Notes: generated by a model not told the origin, from the sequence alone. A DNA stretch of 64,000 nt from CAVSEK01 sp963726975 (GCA_963726975.1 CAVSEK010000004.1:62001-126000); one strand, 5' to 3'; shown: positions 1 to 9,100, counted from the first letter of the stretch. Translations and numbers: made by a program.

Positions 1-968
1 TAGCGGTCGTCGCGGGCGGCCCGCCAGGCGCCCCAGGCACTGCTGACCATGTCGCGCAGGTCGCGCTGGGCCGTGAAGCCCAGGCCGTCGCGGACCCGCT
101 CGACGCTGGCCACGACCCGGGCCGGGTCGCCCGGCCGTCGGTCGACGACCTCGGGAGTGGTGTCCCGGCCCGTCACCTCGCCGACGACGCGCAGCACGTC
201 GAGCACGCTGGCGCCCTCACCCCGGCCGATGTTGTAGGTCGCGCCGGGCCCGCCGGCGTCGAGCGCCCGGGCGGCCGCGAGGTGGGCGTCGGCGATGTCG
301 GCGACGTGCACGTAGTCGCGCACGCAGGTGCCGTCCGCCGTCGGGTAGTCGGCGCCGAAGACCCGCGGCCGCTCGCCGGCCTCGACCCGCTCGAAGACCA
401 TGGGGACGAGGTTGAAGATCCCGGCGTCGCCGAGCTCGGGGGCCGCCGTGCCCGCCACGTTGAAGTAGCGCAGCAGGACGGCCCGCATCCCGTACGCCCG
501 CTCGCAGTCGCGCAGCAGCCACTCGCCGACGAGCTTGCTCTCGCCGTACGGCGACAGCGGCTCGCCCGGGGTGTCCTCGGTGACGAGGTCGACGTCGGGC
601 AGGCCGTACGTGGCGGCGCTGGAGGAGAAGACGAACCGGTCGACGCCCTTGTCCCGGCAGGAGTCGAGCAGCGCGACGAGGCCCTCGACGTTCTCGCGGT
701 AGTACAGCAGCGGGTCCGCGACGGACTCCCCGACCTGCTTCTTGGCCGCGACGTGCACCACGCCGGTGACCCCGTGCTCGCGCAGGACGCGACGCACGAG
801 GCCGCGGTCGAGGACGCTGCCCTCCTCGAAGGCCGCGCCGGGGTCGACCCGGTCGGCCCGGCCGGTGGACAGGTCGTCGAGCGCGACGACCCGCTGCCCG
901 TCGGCCACCATCGCGCGCACCACGTGCGCCCCGATGTAGCCCGCCCCGCCCGTCACCAGCCACGTCAT
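1..968 (-). CDS. galE: UDP-glucose 4-epimerase, C-terminus cut by window edge
   Basis: Interconverts UDP-glucose and UDP-galactose in the cytoplasm (Leloir pathway and supply of galactosyl donors for envelope glycans). The N-terminus shows the Rossmann motif TGGAGYIGAH at residues 6-15, then FSSSAATYG and the catalytic SPYGESK (Tyr-x3-Lys) around residues 140-150, all typical of extended short-chain dehydrogenases of the GalE family. About 322 residues are present of the usual 320-340, so only the last few residues are missing. The ATG at 968 is preceded by TAGGGT seven bases upstream and no Shine-Dalgarno, so a leaderless transcript is likely. It is followed in reverse order by rsrA, which reads toward it but is separated by about 45 bases. 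Confidence 0.93.
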   Translation of the reverse strand, partial: MTWLVTGGAGYIGAHVVRAMVADGQRVVALDDLSTGRADRVDPGAAFEEGSVLDRGLVRRVLREHGVTGVVHVAAKKQVGESVADPLLYYRENVEGLVALLDSCRDKGVDRFVFSSSAATYGLPDVDLVTEDTPGEPLSPYGESKLVGEWLLRDCERAYGMRAVLLRYFNVAGTAAPELGDAGIFNLVPMVFERVEAGERPRVFGADYPTADGTCVRDYVHVADIADAHLAAARALDAGGPGATYNIGRGEGASVLDVLRVVGEVTGRDTTPEVVDRRPGDPARVVASVERVRDGLGFTAQRDLRDMVSSAWGAWRAARDDR

Positions 969-975
969 GGCACGG

Positions 976-981
976 ACCCTA
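976..981 (-). promoter_or_regulatory. Leaderless -10 hexamer of galE
   Basis: TAGGGT on the minus strand ends seven bases before the ATG of galE, so transcription should begin at or next to the start codon. The spacing is the same as at many other starts in this window. Confidence 0.6.
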
Positions 982-1013
982 GGCGGTCCGGCCACGCTGC
1001 GTGCCCGGGCGGT

Positions 1014-1294
1014 CTACTCCGCGCGGTACTCCAGGCTGTCGATCTCCACCCGCACCTGGCGGATCCGGCCCAGGACCCGGTCGCGCAGGTCGCCCGGCAC
1101 CGGGTCGGCCCCGCAGCAGCGGGCGACCAGCGCCTTCACGGCCTGCTCGAGGCCGAACTGCCGCAGGCACGGGGCGCACTCGTCCAGGTGCTGGCGGACC
1201 TTCTCGCGGCTGGGGGCGTCCTGCTCGCCGTCGAGGTAGAGGTAGACCGCGTCGAGGACCTCGCTGCAGGGGGTCTCGTGCGGCTCGCCGCAGC

Positions 1295-1298
<4 letters not shown>
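1014..1298 (-). CDS. rsrA: Zinc-binding anti-sigma factor RsrA
   Basis: Redox-sensing anti-sigma factor that holds SigR inactive under reducing conditions and releases it when thiols are oxidised. The 94-residue protein starts GTG at 1298, overlapping the sigR stop (GTGA), which indicates translational coupling. The cysteine pattern matches the Streptomyces coelicolor protein position for position as I remember it: Cys3, Cys11, the zinc motif His37-x3-Cys41-x2-Cys44, and the vicinal pair Cys61-Cys62. Cys11 and Cys44 form the trigger disulfide in the family. Cys31 of Streptomyces is not present here. Function is inferred with high confidence from this motif set and from its partner gene. Confidence 0.95.
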
Positions 1299-2032
<734 letters not shown>

Positions 2033-2088
2033 CCGACCTCCTCGCGGGACGTGCGGCGGCGCCGGACCGGCGTCGTCACGGTGCGTAC

Positions 2089-2115
2089 AACCGGGTCCGC
2101 TCGGGCCCGATTCCC
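2089..2115 (-). promoter_or_regulatory. SigR-dependent autoregulatory promoter of sigR
   Basis: On the minus strand GGGAAT, exactly 18 bases, then GTT. This is the perfect SigR consensus known from Streptomyces (GGGAAT-N18-GTT). It lies about 55 bases upstream of the sigR ATG and close to the start of the divergent dtxR-family gene, so SigR should feed back on itself. Confidence 0.9.
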
Positions 2116-2131
2116 GCCCGCACCCGGACCG

Positions 2132-2137
2132 TAGGAT
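2132..2137 (+). promoter_or_regulatory. Leaderless -10 hexamer of the dtxR-family gene
   Basis: TAGGAT ends six bases before the ATG at 2144. The divergent SigR promoter lies 17 bases upstream, so RNA polymerase bound at one promoter could interfere with the other. Confidence 0.6.
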
Positions 2138-2143
2138 CGGGCC

Positions 2144-2806
2144 ATGTCCGCCGGCCACCACCCCGCCGTGGACCAGTACCTCGAGACGATCCTGGAGCTC
2201 GAGGAGCTGGGCATCGTGCCGATGCGCGCGCGGCTCGTGGAGCGGCTGGGCGTCTCCGCCCCCGCCGTCAGCGAGACGGTGAAGCGCCTGGAGCGCGAGG
2301 GCTACCTCGTGCTCGACCGCGACCGCGTCATGCACCTCACCGAGACCGGGCGGGAGTACGGCACCTCGATGCTGCGCCGCCACCGGCTGGCCGAGCTGCT
2401 GCTCGTCGACGTGCTCAAGGTGCCGTGGTCGCAGGTGCACGAGGAGGCCTGCCGGCTCGAGCACGCCATCAGCCCGATCCTCGAGGAGCACCTCGTGGCG
2501 CTGCTCGGCGACCCCGGGGCCTGCCCGCACGGCAACCCGATCCCCGGCTCGGCCAACGCCTCCGACCCCGGGCCGCTGCGCAAGCTGTCCGACGTCTCCC
2601 CCGGCACCACCTGCACGGTGCTGCGCATCGACGAGCACCTGCAGACCCAGCTGGAGCACATGCGCACGCTGGAGGCCGGGCGGCTGCTCCCCGGCCAGGA
2701 GGTGGTCGTCGCCGAGGACCGCGACGGCGACCTCGTGCTGCGGGTCGACGGGCGCGACGTGGTCGTGCTCGGCGCCGTCGCCGCCGAGGTCTACGTCAGC
2801 GCCTGA
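2144..2806 (+). CDS. DtxR/IdeR-family metal-dependent transcriptional repressor
   Basis: Iron- or manganese-responsive DNA-binding regulator of 220 residues. The N-terminal winged helix (residues 5-65) contains VSAPAVSETVKRLEREGYL, followed by the dimerisation and metal-binding region with His-Glu residues (LRRHRLAELLLVDVL, VHEEACRLEHAIS) and CPHGNPIP, which is the conserved ligand loop of the family. The C-terminal part (about 150-220) is an SH3-like FeoA-type domain (LPGQEVVVAE). Length equals typical IdeR/DtxR (about 230). Whether it senses iron or manganese cannot be decided. It diverges from sigR, and its last 16 bases overlap the convergent hydrolase. Confidence 0.9.
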   Translation: MSAGHHPAVDQYLETILELEELGIVPMRARLVERLGVSAPAVSETVKRLEREGYLVLDRDRVMHLTETGREYGTSMLRRHRLAELLLVDVLKVPWSQVHEEACRLEHAISPILEEHLVALLGDPGACPHGNPIPGSANASDPGPLRKLSDVSPGTTCTVLRIDEHLQTQLEHMRTLEAGRLLPGQEVVVAEDRDGDLVLRVDGRDVVVLGAVAAEVYVSA

Positions 2807-3405
2807 CGGCCCAGCCACCTGACCACGGCGGCGCGCACCTGCCCGAGCGGGTCGGGCACGCCGTCGCGCCGGCGGACCGCGAAGGCGTGGTCGGCGCCCT
2901 CGACGACGACGACCTCGCGGCCCGGCACCGCGTCCGGCACCCCGAAGCGGTCGCGGCCGCCCTGCACGACGAGCACCGGCACCGGGGGCAGGGCCAGCTC
3001 GGCGGTCCGGTCCGTCCCCCGCGGCGGACGCAGGGGGAAGGCGAGGCAGAGCACCGCCCGCACGTCGGGCAGGTCCGCGGTGCGGCAGGCGACCCGGGCT
3101 CCCGCGCTGCGCCCGCCGAGCACCGTCGGTGCGGGCGGCAGGACCGCCAGCGCCGCCCGCCAGGCCAGGTCCAGCCGGGCCGGCGCCTCGGCGACCCGCC
3201 TGCCGGCGACCCGCCAGGGCTGCTCGACGCGGACGACCTGCAGACCGGCGGACAGCGCCGCGTCGCGGGCGGCGAGCAGGTCCGGCGCGTCGACCCCGCC
3301 GCCGGCCCCGTGGCCGAGGACCAGGCGGGCCGGGCCCGCACCGTCGACGTGCAGCCGCGCGGTCCCCGTGGGCGTGCTCACCTGCTCGCAGGACGTGACG
3401 GGCAC
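2791..3405 (-). CDS. Alpha/beta hydrolase of the KANL3/Tex30 type
   Basis: A 204-residue cytoplasmic alpha/beta hydrolase. It shows LVLGHGAGGG (oxyanion loop) near residue 30, a nucleophile elbow GGRSAGAR near residue 100 in place of the usual GxSxG (here G-R-S-A-G), PVPVLVVQGGRDRFG for the acid loop, and GADHAF for the catalytic His. This set is characteristic of the Tex30/KANL3-like dienelactone-hydrolase relatives; substrate unknown. GTG start at 3405 is supported by a TACCCT hexamer seven bases upstream. It converges on and overlaps the dtxR-family gene by 16 bases. Confidence 0.8.
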   Translation of the reverse strand: MPVTSCEQVSTPTGTARLHVDGAGPARLVLGHGAGGGVDAPDLLAARDAALSAGLQVVRVEQPWRVAGRRVAEAPARLDLAWRAALAVLPPAPTVLGGRSAGARVACRTADLPDVRAVLCLAFPLRPPRGTDRTAELALPPVPVLVVQGGRDRFGVPDAVPGREVVVVEGADHAFAVRRRDGVPDPLGQVRAAVVRWLGRQALT

Positions 3406-3412
3406 GGGCGGG

Positions 3413-3418
3413 AGGGTA
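3413..3418 (-). promoter_or_regulatory. Leaderless -10 hexamer of the alpha/beta hydrolase
   Basis: TACCCT on the minus strand, seven bases before the GTG at 3405. Confidence 0.5.
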
Positions 3419-3419
3419 G

Positions 3420-4202
3420 GTGCTGCAGGTGCGTGCCGCCGGACCGTCCTCGGGCAGCGCTGGTGCGGGCTCGCCGCGCCCGCCCGACGACTCGACCTAC
3501 TGGACCTTCTACGAGGAGGTCGCGGCGCGGCAGGTGGCGGCGTGGGCGCCCGAGCAGCCGAGCCGGGTGCTGGACCTGTCCGGCGGACGGGCCCGGTTCG
3601 CCCGTCAGCTGGCCGCGGCCGGGCACGAGGTGGTGCACGCGGCCCTCTCGCCCGCGCCGCTGCCCCGCGACGGGGTCCCCGGCCGGCTCCTGCGGGTGCA
3701 GGCCGACTCCCGCTCGCTGTCGTGGCTCGCGGACGCGTCGGTCGACGCCGTGCTCGCCGAGTCGCGGGCGCTGTCGTCGTGCCTGGCGATGGAGGTCACC
3801 TGCGCCGACCTGTTCCGCGTGCTGCGTCCTGGTGGGCGGCTCCTGCTCGTCGTGGAGTCGCTCGGCCTGGGTCTCGCCCTGCTCGCCGAGCAGGGCCGCT
3901 GGGCCGAGCTCGCCGACGTGCCGAGCGCCGACGTCGTGCTCGTGCCCGACCCGTCGGACGGGTCGGTCTCGCGCTGCTTCTGGCCGGAGGAGCTGGCCGG
4001 CCTGCTCGCCGACGCCGGCCTGGAGGTCGACTGGGTCCGGCCGCGGACCGTGCTCGCGCCGGCCGCCGTCGAGCGGTCCCTGGCGCAGGGCGGGTCGGCG
4101 GCGCTGGAGGCGCTCAGCACCACCGAGCTGTCCCTGGAGGAGAAGCGGGCCGGGGAGTCGGCGGGGCTGCACCTGGTGGCGAGCGCCCGCCGGCCCGCCT
4201 GA
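3420..4202 (+). CDS. Class I SAM-dependent methyltransferase-like protein
   Basis: A 260-residue protein with a Rossmann methyltransferase fold: VLDLSGGRARFARQLAAAGHEV (motif I with GGxxG-like loop, residues about 45-65), a polar strand ending motif II (VDAVLAESRALSS), and LFRVLRPGGRLLLVVESL (motif III/post II). Motif I reads DLSGGRAR rather than DxGxGxG, so SAM binding is likely but catalysis is uncertain. The C-terminal 70 residues match no family I recognise. The start could be GTG 3420 or a GTG nine or ten bases later; no clear ribosome site distinguishes them. Confidence 0.7.
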   Translation: MLQVRAAGPSSGSAGAGSPRPPDDSTYWTFYEEVAARQVAAWAPEQPSRVLDLSGGRARFARQLAAAGHEVVHAALSPAPLPRDGVPGRLLRVQADSRSLSWLADASVDAVLAESRALSSCLAMEVTCADLFRVLRPGGRLLLVVESLGLGLALLAEQGRWAELADVPSADVVLVPDPSDGSVSRCFWPEELAGLLADAGLEVDWVRPRTVLAPAAVERSLAQGGSAALEALSTTELSLEEKRAGESAGLHLVASARRPA

Positions 4203-4225
4203 GCGGACCCGCCCGGGCCGGGCGC

Positions 4226-4579
4226 TCAGCCCGCGGCGGCCTCGTGCCTGGTCTGGTCCTCCAGGCAGCGCGCGGCCTCGGGGCGGAACTCCAGCCGGGC
4301 CTCGTCGATCTGCCGGCCGCAGTCGACGCAGGTGCCCCACGTCCCGGCGTCGAGCCGGGCGAGAGCGGCCTCGACCTCGGCGCGCTGCTCGTCGGCGGCG
4401 TCGAGCAGCGCGTGCTCGCGGTCGTTGTCGGCCACCTCGCTGCCGAGGTCGCCGGGGTGCTGGCTGAGGTGGCTGAGCTCGGAGCTCTCGCCGGCGCCCT
4501 CCGCCTCCAGCGTCGTCGTCGCGCTGTCGAGCTCGCGCAGCCGCTGCTCGAGCGCGGTGCGGGCGGCGTCGGTGTCCAC
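4226..4579 (-). CDS. DksA/TraR-family zinc-finger protein
   Basis: A 117-residue regulator of the DksA/TraR family, which binds the secondary channel of RNA polymerase. Residues 1-80 are a predicted helical hairpin (LEQRLRELDSATTTLE...DEQRAEVEAALARLDAGTWG) and the C-terminus holds the zinc motif starting CVDCGRQI with RPEAARCLEDQ. The fourth zinc ligand, normally Cys, is Asp (CLED), leaving three clear cysteines; a His six residues later might substitute. A good GAAGGAG ribosome site precedes the GTG at 4579. Related short actinobacterial DksA-like proteins vary at this position. Confidence 0.85.
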   Translation of the reverse strand: MDTDAARTALEQRLRELDSATTTLEAEGAGESSELSHLSQHPGDLGSEVADNDREHALLDAADEQRAEVEAALARLDAGTWGTCVDCGRQIDEARLEFRPEAARCLEDQTRHEAAAG

Positions 4580-4674
4580 GGGGGTGCTCCTTCGGGAAGG
4601 TCGTGCAGAGGATGGGCAGGGGCCGCCAGCGGCCCGTCGGTGGTCGGCCTACCCAGCGGACCGCACCGGTCACC

Positions 4675-4680
4675 TAGCCT
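4675..4680 (+). promoter_or_regulatory. Leaderless -10 hexamer of the 4687 gene
   Basis: TAGCCT six bases before the GTG at 4687. Confidence 0.5.
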
Positions 4681-4686
4681 CGGGGC

Positions 4687-6012
4687 GTGGTGCGGGTCGC
4701 AGCTCGGCGGGGCCCGTGCCGGCGCGGCCTGCTGCTGCTGCTGCTGCCGGCCGCCCTCACCGCTCCCGGGCCAGGAGCCCCGGTGGCCCCGGCGGTCGCC
4801 GCTCCCCTGCCCGCGGGCACCGTGCCGCTGCGGCTGCCCACGCCCGCCGAGGCGCAGAGCACCTCGGCCGCGCTGCTGGCCGCGGTCGGCGCGCGCCCGG
4901 ACCGGCGGCTCGTCTCGCGGGTGCCCGGACCGGCCGACGACGACGAGCAGGTGCGCGTGGCCCTGGACGGCTCGGGCGACGTCGCGCAGGTCCTGCTCGA
5001 GCAGCGCGTCGTCCTGTCGGGCACCGGCGACTTCCAGGTGCGCGAGCGCGGCCCGGCGCGGGCGGCGGTGTCGCTGTCGGAGGAGTCGGCGCCGGTCACC
5101 AAGTTCGGCGCCGTGGTCTGGCAGGGCTTCACCAGCGGCGACCCGCCGCGCGAGCTCGCCGCCCTGCTCACGCTGGACCCGGGGCTGGAGCAGCCGCGCC
5201 TGCCGCTGGACGTGGCGCTGGCCTGGACCCCGACCGGCGGGCTGCCCGGGCCGGTCCCGCCGGGGGGCGTGCTGCCCTCCGGCGGCACGGTGTCGGTCGT
5301 GGTCGCCGACCGCACCGCCCAGCCGGCGGAGCTGCCGACCGCGCTCGACGCCGAGCCGGCTCCGGTCGCCGCCGCGCTCGACGCGGCCCGCGCCGTCGCG
5401 GTCGCGCCGCCGGGGCCGCGGCTGCCGACCACCGCCGCGGGCCTGCCCGACACGGTCCCGGTCACGACGCCGGGCACCCGTGCGGCGGCGCAGCAGGTGC
5501 CGCTGCGCCTGACCGGGAGGCTGGCCCTGACGGGCACGACGGGCACGGTGACCGGCCCGGGCACGACGCCGACGGCGGACGGCGCCGCGGTCGCCGGGAC
5601 GCTGGCCGGTGCCCCGGCCCGCTTCGAGGTGCGCGCCGACGGCCCCGGCACCCTCGTGCTCGACCTGCTCGCGGTGCCGGCGCTCGACCCCCGCGCGCTG
5701 ACCCCGCCCGGCGGGGCCGCGAGCTGGGCGGCCTGGGCGGCGGCCGGTCCCGACGCTGCGGCCCGGCGGGCGGCGCTCGACCTGCTCGTCGACGTGGCGG
5801 CGGCCGGCGCCCGCGCGACGGCCTACTCGCCGTACCTGGGCGCCGACCTGCCCGGCACCGGCCGCACGACCTTCTCCTACGCCCTGGCGGTGCCGCCGGT
5901 GCCCGCGGCGGTGCGCGCGCCGCTGCGGCCCCGGCCGTACGCCCTCGCGCTCGGCGGCGTCGCCCTGCTGCTCGTGCTGACCGGAGCCGTCGGGGTGTGG
6001 CGGCAGGCCTGA
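4687..6012 (+). CDS. Secreted, membrane-anchored hypothetical protein
   Basis: I do not recognise a family for this 441-residue protein. It has a basic N-terminus and a hydrophobic signal peptide (LLLLLLPAALTAPG, residues 15-30), a long extracytoplasmic part rich in Ala, Pro, Thr and Val, and a C-terminal transmembrane helix (LALGGVALLLVLTGAVGVW, about 417-437) followed by three residues. This is the layout of a cell-surface protein anchored by its C-terminus. The middle has beta-rich repeats such as GTVSVVVADRT and GTLVLDLLAVPAL, which could form Ig-like domains. It stands alone, convergent with the SNF2 helicase (10-base gap). Confidence 0.6.
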   Translation: MVRVAARRGPCRRGLLLLLLPAALTAPGPGAPVAPAVAAPLPAGTVPLRLPTPAEAQSTSAALLAAVGARPDRRLVSRVPGPADDDEQVRVALDGSGDVAQVLLEQRVVLSGTGDFQVRERGPARAAVSLSEESAPVTKFGAVVWQGFTSGDPPRELAALLTLDPGLEQPRLPLDVALAWTPTGGLPGPVPPGGVLPSGGTVSVVVADRTAQPAELPTALDAEPAPVAAALDAARAVAVAPPGPRLPTTAAGLPDTVPVTTPGTRAAAQQVPLRLTGRLALTGTTGTVTGPGTTPTADGAAVAGTLAGAPARFEVRADGPGTLVLDLLAVPALDPRALTPPGGAASWAAWAAAGPDAAARRAALDLLVDVAAAGARATAYSPYLGADLPGTGRTTFSYALAVPPVPAAVRAPLRPRPYALALGGVALLLVLTGAVGVWRQA

Positions 6013-6022
6013 CGGCAGGCGC

Positions 6023-8161
6023 TCAGGTGGAGGGCAGCGCGGTGCGCAGCGCGCCCGCCTGCTCCTCCCGCAACGCCTCCGTGAGCAGCGAGACGAGGGC
6101 CTCCAGCTGGACGTCGACGGAGGAGCCGACCTCCTCGTCGCTGCCGTCGAGGGCGCGGGCCGCCAGCCCCGCCTTCTCGTCGAGCAGCTCGGCGACCCGG
6201 GCGTCGATCGTCTGGGCGGCGATGATCCGCCAGGCGGTGACCGGCTGGTCCTGCCCGATCCGGTGCACGCGGTCGATCGCCTGGGTCTGCTCCGCCGCCG
6301 TCCAGCTCAGCTCGGCCAGCACGACGTCGGAGGCGACCTGCAGGTTGAGGCCGACCCCGGCCGCGGTGAGCGAGCAGACGGCGATCTGCACGTCGGGGTC
6401 GGTGGTGAACGCGTCGATGGCCGCCTGACGCACCCGGTTGGTCTGGTTGCCGCGGACCGAGCAGTGGCCGATGCCGCGGGCGGCGAAGGTCTGCTCCGCG
6501 GTGTCCATGACGTCGACGTGCTTGGCGAACAGCACGACCTTGCCGACGCTGCGGGCCAGCTGCGCGGCGTAGTCGGCAGCCAGCCCGGCCTTGGCCTGGC
6601 CGATCCGCCGCATCATGCTGAAGACGTTCTCCACGGTGCCGTCCTCGGCGGAGTCCTGCCGCTCCCACCCGGCGACCTTGCGCACCAGGTCGGCGTCGAT
6701 GCCCTCGACCTCGACGCCCGGGGACCGCGCCTCCAGCGCGCTGCGGTAGCGCCGCACGAGCCGCCGGGCGAGGACGCGCTCGGCCTCGCGCACCGACCGG
6801 CCCAGCGCGCCGTCGAGCTCGACGGGCAGGTCGGCGATGCGCCGGGCGGGGATGTCGGCGGCCACGTCGACCTTGCGGCGCCGCACGATCCCCAGGTCGA
6901 TGACGGCCGCGCGGGCCGCGGGTCGGAAGCCGGGGTCGACCGGGGTGAGGCCGTTGCGCTCCAGCGCGGCCACGAGCTCGGGCGACGGCTCGCTGTCGCC
7001 GGTCCAGCCCAGGAACTGCCAGATGGCCAGGAAGTCCTCGACGTCGTTGATGAGCGGCGTGCCGGTGAGCGCCATGAGCAGCGGCCGCGGGGTGCGGCTG
7101 CGGACCCGCGTCGACAGCTCGAGCACGTGGCGCGAGCGCTGCGACGTCTTGTTCTTGATGAAGTGCGCCTCGTCGACGACCATCCCGCGGAAGCCGAAGC
7201 TGCCGAGCCAGCCGACGTGCCGGTCGAGCACCTCGTAGTTGACGACCACGACGTCGGAGAAGGCGTCGACGTCGTGGCCGTCGCCGTGCACGACGGTCGC
7301 CGAGCGGCCGGGGGTCCACAGCGCCGCCTCGCGCGCCCAGTTGGTCTTGACCACGTTGGGCACGACCGCGAGCAGCGGGAAGGCGTCCGCCGCCTGCGCC
7401 GCCAGCAGCGCCTGCGCGGTCTTGCCGAGGCCCGGCTCGTCGGCCAGCAGGAAGGTGCGGTGCCCGGCAGCGGCTGCGGCGACCACCTGCGCCTGGTGCG
7501 GCATGAGCTCGCGCCCGGAGGCGGTGCCCACCGGCCCGGCGCCGGGCAGGCGCATGCACGACGGCGCGCCGCCGGACGCCTCCTCGAAGGAGCGCAGCAG
7601 CGGCCCGAGCAGCTCCCACGAGGCGAGCAGCCGCGGCTTGGGAGGCGCCGGCGCCGCCGAGAAGTCCGGCTCGAGGAAGGGGTTGGCCAGCTGGCGGGAC
7701 AGGACCGAGCGCGGCACGACCTGCCGCTCCGCGCGCGGCGCGGACACCGCGGTCGGCTCGGGCGCGACGGGCTCGTCGGGAGCGTCCACGCCGGCGGCGG
7801 CGCGCAGCTCGCGCACCAGCGAGCGGGTCTCGGGCAGCGTCTCCGCGTCGTCGGCGAGCAGCGCCAGCAGCGTGCCGTCGCGCGCCGCGGTGCGGGCGAG
7901 CGCGGTCGCCACGCCGTCCAGCCGCTTGAGCTGGTCACCACGGCGCGCCTCGGACACCTCGGCCGCCTGGATGCGCGCCCGCTCCTCGCGCACGAGCAGC
8001 GCCACCGCCTGGAAGGTGCTGCGCGTCGAGGTGCGCGGGCGACCGCTCTGCACGGCCGTCTCGACGTCGCGCACCGCCCGGGTCAGCACCGCGACGATCC
8101 CCTGCGCCTGCGGGCGCACCGGCCGCCGCGGGGGCGCGGACGCCCGTCGTTCTCGTGCCAC
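6023..8161 (-). CDS. SNF2-family DEAD/DEAH helicase
   Basis: ATP-dependent SNF2-type DNA translocase of 712 residues. After a nonconserved 200-residue N-terminus the motor shows Walker A DEPGLGKT (about 245), motif Ia VVPNVVKTNW, DEAH in VVDEAHFIKN (about 330), motif III LTGTPL, and in the second RecA lobe VLFAKHVD, AGVGLNLQ and motif VI DRVHRIGQ (about 630). I take the GTG at 8161 as start because AAGGAGGA lies at the right distance upstream; an in-frame GTG at 8176 lacks such a site. Role is probably in DNA repair or remodelling. The neighbouring SRAP gene also handles DNA damage, but the 265-base gap and a palindrome between them suggest a separate promoter. Confidence 0.9.
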   Translation of the reverse strand: MARERRASAPPRRPVRPQAQGIVAVLTRAVRDVETAVQSGRPRTSTRSTFQAVALLVREERARIQAAEVSEARRGDQLKRLDGVATALARTAARDGTLLALLADDAETLPETRSLVRELRAAAGVDAPDEPVAPEPTAVSAPRAERQVVPRSVLSRQLANPFLEPDFSAAPAPPKPRLLASWELLGPLLRSFEEASGGAPSCMRLPGAGPVGTASGRELMPHQAQVVAAAAAGHRTFLLADEPGLGKTAQALLAAQAADAFPLLAVVPNVVKTNWAREAALWTPGRSATVVHGDGHDVDAFSDVVVVNYEVLDRHVGWLGSFGFRGMVVDEAHFIKNKTSQRSRHVLELSTRVRSRTPRPLLMALTGTPLINDVEDFLAIWQFLGWTGDSEPSPELVAALERNGLTPVDPGFRPAARAAVIDLGIVRRRKVDVAADIPARRIADLPVELDGALGRSVREAERVLARRLVRRYRSALEARSPGVEVEGIDADLVRKVAGWERQDSAEDGTVENVFSMMRRIGQAKAGLAADYAAQLARSVGKVVLFAKHVDVMDTAEQTFAARGIGHCSVRGNQTNRVRQAAIDAFTTDPDVQIAVCSLTAAGVGLNLQVASDVVLAELSWTAAEQTQAIDRVHRIGQDQPVTAWRIIAAQTIDARVAELLDEKAGLAARALDGSDEEVGSSVDVQLEALVSLLTEALREEQAGALRTALPST

Positions 8162-8361
8162 GCCGTCCTCCTTCACCGTCCGGCCGCCCGCGGCGGGACC
8201 GCGGGCCGCTCCCCCGTCGGCACGGGCGCCGAGGCCGCCGGGGACGTGGTCGGCCGGGTCCCGGGCGGGCAGCGCGCGCAGCGCTGTCGGCCGGGCGGGG
8301 GTGCCGGCGGCGACGTGCCGTCGGCCGCGGTCCGGCGACCCCGGCCGAGGAGTCCGCCGAG

Positions 8362-8378
8362 GTGTCCGAGCCGGACAC
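8362..8378. promoter_or_regulatory. Perfect palindrome upstream of the SNF2 helicase
   Basis: GTGTCCG-AGC-CGGACAC, seven-base arms with a three-base centre, about 200 bases upstream of the helicase start and 48 bases after the SRAP stop. It may be an operator or a short terminator hairpin for SRAP; there is no T-run. The rest of 8162-8425 shows no supportable gene. Confidence 0.45.
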
Positions 8379-8425
8379 GCACCACCATCGTACGGCGCGG
8401 GCGCCCCGACCGGGCGCAGACGCGC

Positions 8426-9100
8426 TCAGCCCTCGAGGGCCACCTGCTGCACCAGCTCGGGACCGTCGTGGCGCACGTTGCCCACGGCGCGGCCCACCGG
8501 CCAGGCGTCGAGCACGCCGGGCGTGCCCGGCACGAGCAGGTCGTCGCCCGGGTCGGCGAGCTCCGGGTCGAGCCAGCGCGACCAGTCCTGCCGGCCGACG
8601 AGCAGCGGCGTGCGGTCGTGGATGTCGCCGTGCTCGTCCGCGGCGTCGGTGGTGACGACCGTGCAGGTCCACAGCGCCGCGCCGCCGGGGTCGCGCCACA
8701 CCTCGTACAGCCCGGCCATGGCCAGCGGCGCCCCGTCGCGGGCGGACAGGTACCACGGCTGCTTGCGGCCGCCGCGCTGCTGCCACTCGTAGTAGCCGTC
8801 GGCGGGGACGAGGCAGCGGCGCCGGGCGTACGCGCTGCGGAACGCGGGCTTGTCGGCCAGCGTCTCGCGCCGCGCGTTGATGAGCCGTGCGGCGCCCTTG
8901 GCGTCGCGGGCCCAGGACGGCACGAGCCCCCAGCGCGCGACGGCGAGCCGGCGGCGGCCGGACCGCTCGAGCACGACGGCGACCGGGTCGGTGGGGGCGA
9001 CGTTCCACGACGGCGGCAGCCGCTCCTCCGGCGGGTCGTCGACCTCGAAGTGCACGAGCAGGTCGTCGACCGGCCGGCTGCTGGCGTAGCGACCGCACAC
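8426..9100 (-). CDS. SRAP/YedK-family DNA-protein crosslink protein
   Basis: SOS-response-associated (HMCES/YedK) protein that forms a thiazolidine crosslink with abasic sites in single-stranded DNA. It starts GTG at 9100, so the protein begins Met-Cys-Gly-Arg-Tyr; Cys2 is the crosslinking residue after Met removal. Other hallmarks are PSWNVAPTD, RWGLVPSWA, INARRET, RRCLVPADGYYEW (catalytic Glu) and HDRTPLL (His). The 224-residue length is normal. Only two bases separate it from the stop of the upstream substrate-binding protein, so it appears to be the last gene of the ABC-transporter operon, an unusual partner. Confidence 0.93.
   Translation of the reverse strand: MCGRYASSRPVDDLLVHFEVDDPPEERLPPSWNVAPTDPVAVVLERSGRRRLAVARWGLVPSWARDAKGAARLINARRETLADKPAFRSAYARRRCLVPADGYYEWQQRGGRKQPWYLSARDGAPLAMAGLYEVWRDPGGAALWTCTVVTTDAADEHGDIHDRTPLLVGRQDWSRWLDPELADPGDDLLVPGTPGVLDAWPVGRAVGNVRHDGPELVQQVALEG

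Noticed and set aside
8173..8388. Possible 71-residue gene upstream of the SNF2 helicase
   Set aside because: Low-complexity Pro/Arg sequence, overlaps the helicase leader and the palindrome, no ribosome site.
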